A stretch of 12,478 nucleotides of DNA, from positions 1 through 12,478 of the forward strand of contig JAEZIA010000112.1 in assembly GCA_023416315.1 (NCBI GenBank), in the 5' to 3' direction. Of this stretch, positions 6,996 to 12,478 are shown in pieces. How positions within the stretch are numbered: the stretch's first letter is position 1; every line of letters begins with the position of its first letter. The translations under genes and the position numbers were made by a program. The stretch is from Actinomycetes bacterium. GTDB taxonomy: Bacteria; Actinomycetota; Actinomycetes; Mycobacteriales; Mycobacteriaceae. The notes under the pieces were generated by a model. The model was not told the origin of the DNA, searched no databases, and was given only the letters and a program-made list of their open reading frames with translations.

Positions 6996-7007
6996 GACAC
7001 TTGTGTC
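6996..7007. promoter_or_regulatory. inverted repeat GACAC-TT-GTGTC in a divergent promoter region
   Basis: In the 111-bp gap between the Rv2137c-like gene (minus) and lppL (plus), five-base arms GACAC and GTGTC flank a 2-bp spacer. The minus strand next to it reads TTGACA (7009-7004), a consensus -35 hexamer that overlaps the right arm, although no clear -10 follows at 17-18 nt. An operator site is possible; the arms are short and the cognate regulator is unknown. Confidence 0.3.
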
Positions 7008-7030
7008 AATTTGTCTGCATCCCGCCCGCA

Positions 7031-7036
7031 TAGACT
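7031..7036 (+). promoter_or_regulatory. possible -10 element for lppL
   Basis: TAGACT fits TANNNT and would place the transcription start near 7043, giving a 5' leader of roughly 30 nt that includes the AGGAGG at 7048-7053. A TTGTCT hexamer lies upstream at 7011-7016, but the 14-nt spacing is short, so the -35 is uncertain. Confidence 0.4.
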
Positions 7037-7047
7037 TTCTCATCGAC

Positions 7048-7075
7048 AGGAGGCGACTTGGTCGCTCGCTCGTGA
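7048..7075 (+). promoter_or_regulatory. strong Shine-Dalgarno plus five-codon leader frame overlapping the lppL start
   Basis: AGGAGG (7048-7053) is a full-strength ribosome site but lies 18 nt from the lppL GTG (7072), too far for normal use. Four nt after it a TTG (7058) opens the frame MVARS, which stops at TGA 7073-7075 and overlaps the lppL GTG as GTGA. This could be a minimal upstream ORF that hands ribosomes to lppL by termination-reinitiation. The alternative is that lppL starts at TTG 7096, 7 nt after GGGGG, and the leader frame is chance. Confidence 0.35.
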
Positions 7076-8133
7076 ACACAACCGGGGGCTACCCGTTGCC
7101 AAAGTTCGTAAACCGCGCCGGTTTGCGCAGGTCAACCGCCACGTTTCTGGTGATCGTCGCGGTCACCGCCGGGTGTTCGACGAATCCGCTGACCGCGCCG
7201 CCCCCGACAATCGAGCCCGCCGGACCCGCCGCATCCCCGCCGCAACTCAATCGGCCGGCAGGCGAGATCCTCCCGCTGAGCGGGAATCCCCAAGCCGCGG
7301 TATTCGACCGGCGCACCGGATCGCTGGCGGTATTCACGCCCGGACCCGACCCGCAGTCGGCGGCCACGCTGACGCTGTTCACCTCCGCAGGAACCCCGCG
7401 CGAACTCGCGCTACCCGGCCCCGCCACCGCACTCGCCGGTGACGGGCAGGGGTCGGCCTACCTGTCCACCCGAGGCGGCTACATCACCGTCGATCTGGCC
7501 GCAGGCACCGCCACCCCGACGTCGATCAACGACGAGGCCGACACCGATTTCACCGCGATCGCCCGCCGCGCCGACGGCAGGCTGGTGCTCGGCAGCGCGG
7601 ACGGCACCGCGTACACGATGGGCACGGAGACCGCCGTCGCGGAGAAAGTGAAGATGTTCGCCCGGGTCGACGCCGTGGTGACCGAGGGCAACAACGCGGT
7701 GATCCTCGATCGCGGCCAGACGTCGGTGACTTCGCTGGACAGCGACGGCCACATCCAGCAGGCGCTGCGCGCCGGCGAGGGCGCCACCACGCTCGCGGCC
7801 GACCCGGTCGGCCGGGTCGTGGTCGCCGACACCCGCGGTGGCCAGCTGCTGGTGTTCGGTGTGGATCCGCTGATCGAGCGGCAGGCCTATCCCGTTCCGG
7901 ACGCGCCGTACGGGCTGGCCGGATCACCGAATTTGACCTGGGTTTCGCAGACCACGTCCAACATGGTTGTTGGTTACGATTTAACGACTGGTATTCCCGT
8001 GGAAAAGGTGCGCTACCCAACCGTGCAGCAGCCGAACTCGCTGGCCTTCGACGATACGTCCGACACGCTCTACGTGGTGTCGGCAGCCGGCGCCGGTGTG
8101 CAGGTGATCCGCAACGCGGCGGGCGCCCGGTGA
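7072..8133 (+). CDS. lppL: LppL-like lipoprotein with beta-propeller repeats
   Basis: A predicted membrane-anchored lipoprotein of 353 residues. The N-terminus has basic residues (KFVNRAGLRRS), a hydrophobic stretch (TFLVIVAV) and the lipobox VTAGC with Cys35, followed by a Pro/Thr/Ala-rich linker. The rest is a series of about 40-residue beta-rich repeats of propeller type (for example AIARRADGRLVLGSADGTAY, LAADPVGRVVVADTRGGQLL, SLAFDDTSDTLYVVSAAG), resembling YncE-like or WD40-like propellers; substrate is unknown. The symbol is based on the locus (immediately before pyrD as in M. tuberculosis) and the lipoprotein character. Two starts are possible: GTG 7072 (used here) or TTG 7096, which gives a neater signal peptide (MPKFVNRAG...) and has GGGGG 7 nt upstream. 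The stop overlaps the next gene by 4 nt. Confidence 0.85.
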   Translation: MNTTGGYPLPKFVNRAGLRRSTATFLVIVAVTAGCSTNPLTAPPPTIEPAGPAASPPQLNRPAGEILPLSGNPQAAVFDRRTGSLAVFTPGPDPQSAATLTLFTSAGTPRELALPGPATALAGDGQGSAYLSTRGGYITVDLAAGTATPTSINDEADTDFTAIARRADGRLVLGSADGTAYTMGTETAVAEKVKMFARVDAVVTEGNNAVILDRGQTSVTSLDSDGHIQQALRAGEGATTLAADPVGRVVVADTRGGQLLVFGVDPLIERQAYPVPDAPYGLAGSPNLTWVSQTTSNMVVGYDLTTGIPVEKVRYPTVQQPNSLAFDDTSDTLYVVSAAGAGVQVIRNAAGAR

Positions 8134-8381
8134 GCGCGGCGCGCGGCCGGATGCCGGCGAGCTGGGAAGTGGAGCTCTCCGACGATTACGAGTGGGTCCC
8201 GCTGCGGCTGCCACCGGACGTGGCGCGCATCAGCGCGTCGACGCGGCTGTCGATCGAGGCCGAGTACCGCGGCTGGGAACTGACCCGGGTTCGGCTCTAC
8301 ACCGACGGTAGTCGGCGAGTCCTGCTGCGCCGCAAGAAGTCTCTTCCAGGCGGCCAGACCGCCGACCAGCCCGAGCTGTGA
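8130..8381 (+). CDS. DUF5703 family small protein
   Basis: An 83-residue protein of the actinobacterial DUF5703 family. Recognisable features are an N-terminal WEVELSDDYEWVPLRLPPD segment, a helix (SASTRLSIEAEYRG) and the family core GWELTRVRLYTDGSRRVLLRRKK, ending in a basic patch. No catalytic residues are evident; function unknown. The GTG start at 8130 overlaps the lppL TGA (GTGA), and its own TGA (8379-8381) overlaps the pyrD start. It is therefore translationally embedded between a lipoprotein gene and pyrD. An internal ATG at 8151 (MPASWEV) is an alternative start. Confidence 0.85.
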   Translation: MSAARGRMPASWEVELSDDYEWVPLRLPPDVARISASTRLSIEAEYRGWELTRVRLYTDGSRRVLLRRKKSLPGGQTADQPEL

Positions 8382-9442
8382 TGTACGCAGCGCTGCGGCG
8401 GGTGTTTTTCCTGGCGCCTGCCGAACGTGTCCACACGTTCGTGTTCGGTTCGCTGCGGTTGGCGACGGCGACCGCGGCCACTCGCACACCGCTGCACCGT
8501 CGGCTCGCTCCGCGTGATCCGGTGCTGGCCAGCACGGTATTCGGGGTGCGGTTCCCCGGCCCGATGGGGTTGGCAGCCGGCTTCGACAAGGACGGCCATG
8601 GCCTGAAGGCCTGGGGCGCGCTGGGATTCGGCTACGCCGAGGTCGGCACCGTGACCGCGCAGCCGCAGCCGGGCAACCCGCAGCCGCGACTGTTCCGGCT
8701 GCCCGCCGACCGGGCGCTGCTGAACCGGATGGGCTTCAACAACCACGGCGCCGGGCAGCTGGCGCTGCAGCTGGCCCGCTACCGGCCCGACTCACCGATC
8801 GGGGTGAACATCGGCAAGTCCAAGGTCACCCCGCCCGAGCAGGCCGCCGACGATTACCGCGCCAGCGCCCGGCTGCTCGGCCCGCTGGCCGACTATCTGG
8901 TGGTCAACGTCAGCTCCCCCAACACTCCGGGGCTGCGCGACCTGCAAGCCGTCGAGTCGCTGCGGCCGATCCTCGCGGCGGTGCTCGACGAGACCTCGAC
9001 ACCGGTCCTGGTGAAGATCGCCCCCGACCTCTCCGACGACGACGTCGACGCCGTCGCCGACCTGGCCGTCGAGCTGGGGCTGGCCGGGATCGTCGCGACC
9101 AACACCACGATCTCGCGGGCCGGGCTGCGCACACCCGGGGTGGACGAATTCGGCGCAGGCGGGATCTCCGGCCCGCCGGTCGCGCAGCGGTCCCTGGAGA
9201 TCCTGCGCCGGCTGTACGCGCGGGTGGGCTCGGAGTTGGTACTGATCAGCGTCGGCGGCATCGAGACCGCCGACGACGCCTGGGAGCGCATCACCGCCGG
9301 CGCGTCCCTGCTGCAGGGTTACACCGGGTTCATCTACGGCGGTGGCTTGTGGGCCAAGGACATTCACGACGGCATCGCCGCCCGACTGCGCGCCGGCGGA
9401 TTCGCCTCGTTGAGCGACGCGGTGGGGTCCGCGGCGCGCTAG
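8381..9442 (+). CDS. pyrD: class 2 dihydroorotate dehydrogenase (quinone)
   Basis: PyrD oxidises dihydroorotate to orotate in de novo pyrimidine synthesis, passing electrons via FMN to membrane quinone. The 353-residue protein has the class 2 N-terminal helical membrane-association segment (MYAALRRVFFLAPAERVHTF), then a complete FMN-binding barrel: LAAGFDKDG (64-72), RLFRLPADRALLNRMGFNN (103-121), VNVSSPNTPGLR (175-186) with the catalytic Ser, LVKIAPDLSD (210-219), ATNTTISR (239-246), GGISGPP (260-266), and SVGGIETADDAWERITAGAS with GYTGFIYGG. ATG 8381 gives the MY- start typical of mycobacterial PyrD; GTG 8378 one codon upstream is also in frame and would overlap the DUF5703 stop by 4 nt. 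It is the last gene of the lppL-DUF5703-pyrD unit; a long palindrome follows 8 nt after its stop. Confidence 0.97.
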   Translation: MYAALRRVFFLAPAERVHTFVFGSLRLATATAATRTPLHRRLAPRDPVLASTVFGVRFPGPMGLAAGFDKDGHGLKAWGALGFGYAEVGTVTAQPQPGNPQPRLFRLPADRALLNRMGFNNHGAGQLALQLARYRPDSPIGVNIGKSKVTPPEQAADDYRASARLLGPLADYLVVNVSSPNTPGLRDLQAVESLRPILAAVLDETSTPVLVKIAPDLSDDDVDAVADLAVELGLAGIVATNTTISRAGLRTPGVDEFGAGGISGPPVAQRSLEILRRLYARVGSELVLISVGGIETADDAWERITAGASLLQGYTGFIYGGGLWAKDIHDGIAARLRAGGFASLSDAVGSAAR

Positions 9443-9449
9443 CCTTCCG

Positions 9450-9509
9450 GCGAGCAGACGCAAAATCGCACTCTGGGCACCCAAAATGTGCGAGTTTGCG
9501 TCTGCTCGC
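9450..9509. terminator. 22-bp near-perfect palindrome between convergent genes, likely bidirectional terminator and possible dispersed repeat
   Basis: Left arm 9450-9471 (begins GCGAGCAGACGCAAAA) and right arm 9488-9509 (ends TTTGCGTCTGCTCGC) are complementary over 22 bp with a single mismatch, around a 16-nt loop. It sits exactly between the pyrD stop (9442) and the PEBP stop (9524), which converge. No U-tract follows, as is usual for mycobacterial hairpin terminators. The size and perfection exceed what termination needs, so it may be a copy of a dispersed intergenic palindrome. Confidence 0.65.
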
Positions 9510-9523
9510 GGGAGACGGCGACC

Positions 9524-10054
9524 TTACTTCTGCTCGTAGGTGCCGTGAATGACCGCGCGCGCAATGGAATTCATGAACAGATTGAACCCGAGGTAGGCCG
9601 GGCTGGCATCCTCGGCGAGCTCCAGCTTCTCGACCTTTACCGCGTGCACGGCGACGTAGTAGCGGTGATAGCCGTGCCCGGCGGGCGGTGCGGCGCCGAT
9701 GAAGCGGCGCAGGCCGGCGTCGTTGACCAGGGTCAGGGCGTCACCGGGCAGCACCGACCCGTCGCCGACACCGGACGGCAGCTCGGTGACGGTGGCAGGC
9801 AGGTTGGCCACCGCCCAGTGCCAGAACCCGGAGCCGGTGGGGGCATCGGGGTCGTAGACGGTGACGGCGAAGCTGCGGGTCTCCTCGGGGAAGCCCGACC
9901 AACTCAGCTGCGGGGAGACGTCTTCACCGCCGGCGCCCATGATCCCGCTGACCTGAGCGTTGTTCAGCGGCTGACCGTCGGTGATGTCGGTGCTGGTGAG
10001 CGTGAAACTGGGGAGCTTGGGCAGGAATTCGTACGGGTTGTAGGGAAAAGCCAT
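9524..10054 (-). CDS. phosphatidylethanolamine-binding protein-like (PEBP/RKIP/YbhB-YbcL family)
   Basis: A 176-residue soluble PEBP-fold protein, the same length as I recall for M. tuberculosis Rv2140c. The ligand-pocket signatures are intact: VTVYDPDAPTGSGFWHW (64-80, with Asp68, Asp70, Pro72 and His79) and GHGYHRYYVAVHAV (126-139, with His130). Members of this family bind anionic or phosphorylated ligands; some act as kinase or protease regulators, but the bacterial role is unsettled. There is no signal peptide, so it is probably cytosolic. ATG 10054 is preceded by AAAGGAA about 12 nt upstream; the longer open frame upstream is shadow of the M20 gene. It lies 26 nt after the M20 peptidase gene on the same strand, so cotranscription is likely. 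Confidence 0.93.
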   Translation of the reverse strand: MAFPYNPYEFLPKLPSFTLTSTDITDGQPLNNAQVSGIMGAGGEDVSPQLSWSGFPEETRSFAVTVYDPDAPTGSGFWHWAVANLPATVTELPSGVGDGSVLPGDALTLVNDAGLRRFIGAAPPAGHGYHRYYVAVHAVKVEKLELAEDASPAYLGFNLFMNSIARAVIHGTYEQK

Positions 10055-10080
10055 GTCCGGGGTTTCCTTTCGTTGTCTTC

Positions 10081-11406
10081 CTAGCAGTTCTTCAAGAAGT
10101 GCTCGAGCACCTGGGTGCCGAAGTGCAAGGCCTCCACCGGTACCCGCTCGTCGACGCCGTGGAAGAGCGCCGCGAAGTCCAGCTCCGGCGGCAGCCGTAG
10201 CGGGATGAAGCCGAAGCACCGGATGCCAAGCTTGGCAAAGGCTTTCGCGTCGGTGCCGCCGGAGAGCATGTACGGCACGGTCCGGGCGTCGGGGTCGACG
10301 GCCAGCAGCGCGCCGTTCATCGCGTCGACGAGGTCGCCGTCGAACGTCGTCTCATAGGACGGTAGGTCACGCTCCCACTCGCGGGTGACGTCGGGGCCGA
10401 TCAATTCGTCGATCTCACGCTCGAAGGCCTCTTTGCGGCCGGGCAGCACCCGGCAGTCGATGATCGCCTCGGCGGTCTGCGGGATGACGTTGGCCTTGTA
10501 GCCGGCCTTGAGCATGGTGGGGTTGGCGGTGTCGCGCAGCGTCGCGCCGACGATGCGGGCGATGCCGCCGAGTTTGGCGATCGTCCCGTCCAGATCGGGT
10601 GAGGCCGGGTCGAAGCTGTAGCCGGTCTCCTCGGCGACCGCGGTGAGGAACTGCTCGACCGAATCGGTGAGCACCAACGGGAATTGGTGCCGGCCCAACC
10701 GTGCGACCGCCTCGGCGACGGCGGTGACGGCGTTGTCGTCGTGCACCATCGAGCCGTGCCCGGCGCGGCCGCGGGCGGTCAGCCGCATCCAGGACAGTCC
10801 CTTCTCGGCGGTCTCGATCAGATACAGCCGGCGCTCGCCACCATCCTTGCGCGGCACTGTCAGTGAGAAGCCGCCCACTTCGCCGATCGCTTCGGTGATG
10901 CCCTCGAACAGGTCGGGACGGTTCTTGATCAGCCATTGCGCCCCGTAGGTGCCGCCGTGTTCCTCGTCGGCGACGAAGGCGAACACCAGATCGCGGGGCG
11001 GCACGATGCCGGCCCGCTTGAAGTGCCTGGCGACGGCGATCATCATGCCGCACATGTCTTTCATGTCGACCGCTCCGCGGCCCCACACGTAGCCGTCGGC
11101 GACCGCCCCGGAGAACGGGTGGACGCTCCAGTCGGCCGGTTCGGCGGGCACGACGTCGAGGTGGCCGTGGATCAGCAGCGCGCCACGACTCGAGTCGGCC
11201 CCGGGCAGGCGGGCGAACACGTTGCCGCGTCCCGGCGCCCCGGACTCGATGTACTCGCATTCATAGCCGACCTCGCCGAGTTGCTCGGCGACCCACAGCG
11301 CGCACTCGGCCTCGCCCTTGGTGGTCGCTAACTCGCCGGTGTTGGAGGTGTCGAAACGGATCAGGGAACTGACGAGTTCGACCACCTCGTCGACGGCGTG
11401 TGTCAC
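10081..11406 (-). CDS. M20 family metallopeptidase (ArgE/DapE/CPG2-like), Rv2141c-like
   Basis: A 441-residue cytosolic di-zinc peptidase/deacylase of the M20 family, probably a dipeptidase or carboxypeptidase. Visible metal and catalytic residues: ALLIHGHLDVVPAEP with His82 and Asp84, VWGRGAVDMKDM with bridging Asp114, FVADEEHGG with catalytic Glu148 and ligand Glu149, GEVGGF (Glu176), and the C-terminal FHGVDERVP His. The central RAGHGSMVHDDNAVTA region marks the lid/dimerisation domain, and LSGGTDAKAFAKLGIRCFGF is conserved. GTG 11406 (MTHAVDEVVELV) is chosen because AAAGGGGACT precedes it at ideal spacing and the N-terminus aligns with M. tuberculosis as I recall it; an in-frame ATG at 11460 would add 18 residues. 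Substrate is not predictable from sequence. The PEBP gene follows on the same strand. Confidence 0.93.
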   Translation of the reverse strand: MTHAVDEVVELVSSLIRFDTSNTGELATTKGEAECALWVAEQLGEVGYECEYIESGAPGRGNVFARLPGADSSRGALLIHGHLDVVPAEPADWSVHPFSGAVADGYVWGRGAVDMKDMCGMMIAVARHFKRAGIVPPRDLVFAFVADEEHGGTYGAQWLIKNRPDLFEGITEAIGEVGGFSLTVPRKDGGERRLYLIETAEKGLSWMRLTARGRAGHGSMVHDDNAVTAVAEAVARLGRHQFPLVLTDSVEQFLTAVAEETGYSFDPASPDLDGTIAKLGGIARIVGATLRDTANPTMLKAGYKANVIPQTAEAIIDCRVLPGRKEAFEREIDELIGPDVTREWERDLPSYETTFDGDLVDAMNGALLAVDPDARTVPYMLSGGTDAKAFAKLGIRCFGFIPLRLPPELDFAALFHGVDERVPVEALHFGTQVLEHFLKNC

Positions 11407-11520
11407 AGTCCCCTTTCCTACCACTGGTGTCGGGCGGCCGCGGTCGCGGAGGTCCGCCATTACCACACGGTTCCCAAGAACCACTCGCGCAACACGCCGA
11501 TTTAGGGTTTGATTTACCGG

Positions 11521-12210
11521 GTGACCCCCCGCCTGCCCGCGATCGCGGCGTTGCTGTGCCTGTCGGTCAGCGGTTGCTCGGCTGTCACGTCGGGCACCGC
11601 GATGCCGACCGCGCCGACACCGTTGACCAGCCCGGACGGCCTCGCGGCCCTGCTGCTGTCGGCGCCCGACGTCGGTGCGGCGCTGGCCAGCGACGACGTG
11701 GTGGTCACCACCGACGTGACCAAGGCCTGGAATGACAGCGCCCACTTCGCCGACGTCAACTGCCTGGCCATCGCCGGCGCCGCCCAGCAGGGCGTGTACG
11801 CCAACAGCGGGTCGACCGCCGTCCATGGACAGGTGTTGCGGGAGGCGCCCACGGCGCCGGAGTGGTCGCACTACGCCGTGCAGGCGGTGGTGTCGTTCCC
11901 GAGCGCGCAGGCCGCGGCCGATTTCTTCTCCGCCTCACAGCGGGGCTGGGCGGCGTGCTCGAACCGCGAACTGCACTACGCCCAGCCCGTCGGCCCGCCG
12001 CAGGTGTGGTCGGTCGGGCAGACCAGCACCGATCATGACGTGCTGGCGGTGTCCCGGGTGCAGCAGAGCCCGTTGCGGTGGGCCTGCCAGCGCGCGTTGA
12101 CCGTGCACAGCAATGTCGCGGTGGATGTCGAAGCGTGCAGCTTGGACGGGCCGACCGCGGCGGCCAGCACGATCGCGGGCAAGATCGCGGGACGGCTTCC
12201 CGCGGCATAA
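11521..12210 (+). CDS. lipoprotein with PknH-like extracellular sensor domain
   Basis: A 229-residue predicted lipoprotein. The short signal MTPRLPAIAALLCLSVSGC has the lipobox VSGC with lipid-attachment Cys19, followed by a Ser/Thr/Pro linker (20-39). The mature domain has the size and pattern of the PknH-type extracellular sensor domain, a stand-alone module in many mycobacterial lipoproteins (LpqQ/LppH type). Four cysteines (Cys81, Cys146, Cys189, Cys206) could form the two disulfides typical of that fold, with conserved blocks FADVNCLAIAG, AVVSFPSAQAAADFF and LRWACQRAL. The ligand is unknown. GTG 11521 is used; an in-frame TTG at 11509 would add MIYR, but AGGG is then too close. It diverges from the M20 gene across a 114-bp gap and is followed by a palindrome. 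Confidence 0.85.
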   Translation: MTPRLPAIAALLCLSVSGCSAVTSGTAMPTAPTPLTSPDGLAALLLSAPDVGAALASDDVVVTTDVTKAWNDSAHFADVNCLAIAGAAQQGVYANSGSTAVHGQVLREAPTAPEWSHYAVQAVVSFPSAQAAADFFSASQRGWAACSNRELHYAQPVGPPQVWSVGQTSTDHDVLAVSRVQQSPLRWACQRALTVHSNVAVDVEACSLDGPTAAASTIAGKIAGRLPAA

Positions 12211-12227
12211 GTGGGCCGCCGACGCGC

Positions 12228-12283
12228 CGAACGTAACCCCAGGGCGCGATTCGGCGGCAGCCGTCGCCCTGGCGTTACGTTCG
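12228..12283. terminator. 19-bp palindrome after the lipoprotein gene, probable terminator or dispersed repeat
   Basis: Left arm 12228-12246 (CGAACGTAACCCCAGGGCG) and right arm 12265-12283 (CGCCCTGGCGTTACGTTCG) pair over 19 bp with one mismatch. The 18-nt loop itself contains a small CGGC-GGCA-GCCG hairpin. It lies 17 nt after the lipoprotein stop and before the tRNA-Leu promoter. No U-tract follows. Similar in style to the palindrome at 9450-9509 but with an unrelated sequence. Confidence 0.6.
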
Positions 12284-12320
12284 CGGAGATGGCGGTGAAG
12301 AGCCCGACAGCCGGGCCCAT

Positions 12321-12350
12321 TTGGGACTGGAGTCCTTGATCCGTTAGCCT
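12321..12350 (+). promoter_or_regulatory. probable promoter of the tRNA-Leu gene
   Basis: TTGGGA (12321-12326) and TAGCCT (12345-12350) form a -35/-10 pair with 18-nt spacing. This predicts a start near 12357, about 10 nt before the mature tRNA 5' end, as expected for a tRNA transcript needing RNase P trimming. The -10 fits TANNNT; the -35 matches TTGACA at four of six positions. Confidence 0.5.
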
Positions 12351-12366
12351 TAAGCGCCCATTGCGG

Positions 12367-12452
12367 GTCCGAGTGGCGGAATGGCAGACGCGCTAGCTTG
12401 AGGTGCTAGTGCCCTATTAACGGGCGTGGGGGTTCAAGTCCCCCCTCGGACA
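12367..12452 (+). tRNA. tRNA-Leu (anticodon GAG)
   Basis: All parts of a class II tRNA are visible. The acceptor stem GTCCGAG (12367-12373) pairs with CTCGGAC (12445-12451), with discriminator A at 12452. The D-arm region includes TGGCGGAATGGCAGACGC. The anticodon stem CTAGC/GCTAG holds the loop TTGAGGT with GAG at 12400-12402, reading CUC/CUU Leu codons. A long variable arm has stem GCCC/GGGC (12411-12424), and the T arm is GGGGG-TTCAAGT-CCCCC (12428-12444). CCA is not encoded (CAT follows the discriminator), so it must be added enzymatically. A promoter-like pair lies 17-46 nt upstream. Confidence 0.97.
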
Positions 12453-12478
12453 CATCCAGCGACACGACTTAGGTCGGC

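Noticed and set aside
7011..7036. TTGTCT ... TAGACT considered as a PafBC/RecA-NDp DNA-damage promoter
   Set aside because: That motif needs TTGTCR with 8 nt before TANNNT; here the base after TTGTC is T and the spacing is 14 nt.
11469..11482. GGTTC-CCAA-GAACC inverted repeat in the M20/lipoprotein divergent gap
   Set aside because: Five-base arms are expected by chance at this length, and no convincing -10/-35 pair is tied to it.
12465..12476. CGAC-TTAG-GTCG hairpin after the tRNA
   Set aside because: A 4-bp stem at the window edge; a terminator may continue beyond it but cannot be judged.

Overview
The window looks like chromosome from a high-GC actinobacterium of the Mycobacteriaceae, probably a Mycobacterium or Mycolicibacterium. 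The evidence is a mycothiol gene (mshC), a PGRS-like glycine-rich protein, frequent GTG/TTG starts with 4-nt stop/start overlaps, mycobacterial-type lipoproteins, and a gene order that, from memory, follows the M. tuberculosis block Rv2130c to Rv2141c (mshC, cysQ, SCO1664-like, DUF3090, phosphatase, uppP, hypothetical / lppL, pyrD / PEBP, M20 peptidase). Species cannot be fixed from this window.

Layout. (1) 2-1477, plus strand: the 3' part of a large secreted-type protein, with a PGRS-like Gly-rich tract, an Ig/cadherin-like module and a C-terminal papain-fold (C39-like) peptidase domain. It converges on mshC with only 3 nt between stop codons. (2) 1481-6960, minus strand: a seven-gene run read from right to left: a small unknown protein, uppP, a histidine phosphatase, DUF3090, an SCO1664-type kinase-like protein, cysQ and mshC. 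Several junctions overlap by 4 nt. A leaderless-type promoter sits directly before mshC, and a weaker possible one before the DUF3090 gene. (3) 6961-7071: divergent promoter region with an inverted repeat and a strong Shine-Dalgarno in front of a five-codon reading frame. (4) 7072-9442, plus strand: lppL (beta-propeller lipoprotein), a DUF5703 gene and pyrD, all overlapping. (5) 9450-9509: a long near-perfect palindrome between the convergent pyrD and PEBP genes. (6) 9524-11406, minus strand: an M20 peptidase followed by a PEBP/RKIP-like protein. (7) 11521-12210, plus strand: a lipoprotein with a PknH-type extracellular sensor domain, then a second palindrome (12228-12283) and a complete tRNA-Leu(GAG) gene with a recognisable promoter.

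How the genes fit together. CysQ (PAP/PAPS and inositol-phosphate phosphatase) and MshC (Cys addition to GlcN-Ins) both belong to sulfur/mycothiol metabolism. UppP recycles the undecaprenyl lipid carrier. PyrD makes orotate at the membrane. The least understood and most interesting conserved unit is the adjacent trio of histidine phosphatase, DUF3090 (CxxC/HxC zinc-knuckle-like) and SCO1664 (PI3/4-kinase-like fold), which lies between cell-wall and mycothiol genes and whose joint function is to my knowledge unknown. The most accessory-looking element is the Gly-rich/Ig-like/peptidase protein at the left edge. No insertion sequence, CRISPR array, prophage or rRNA was seen, and no gene-free stretch exceeds 300 bases.
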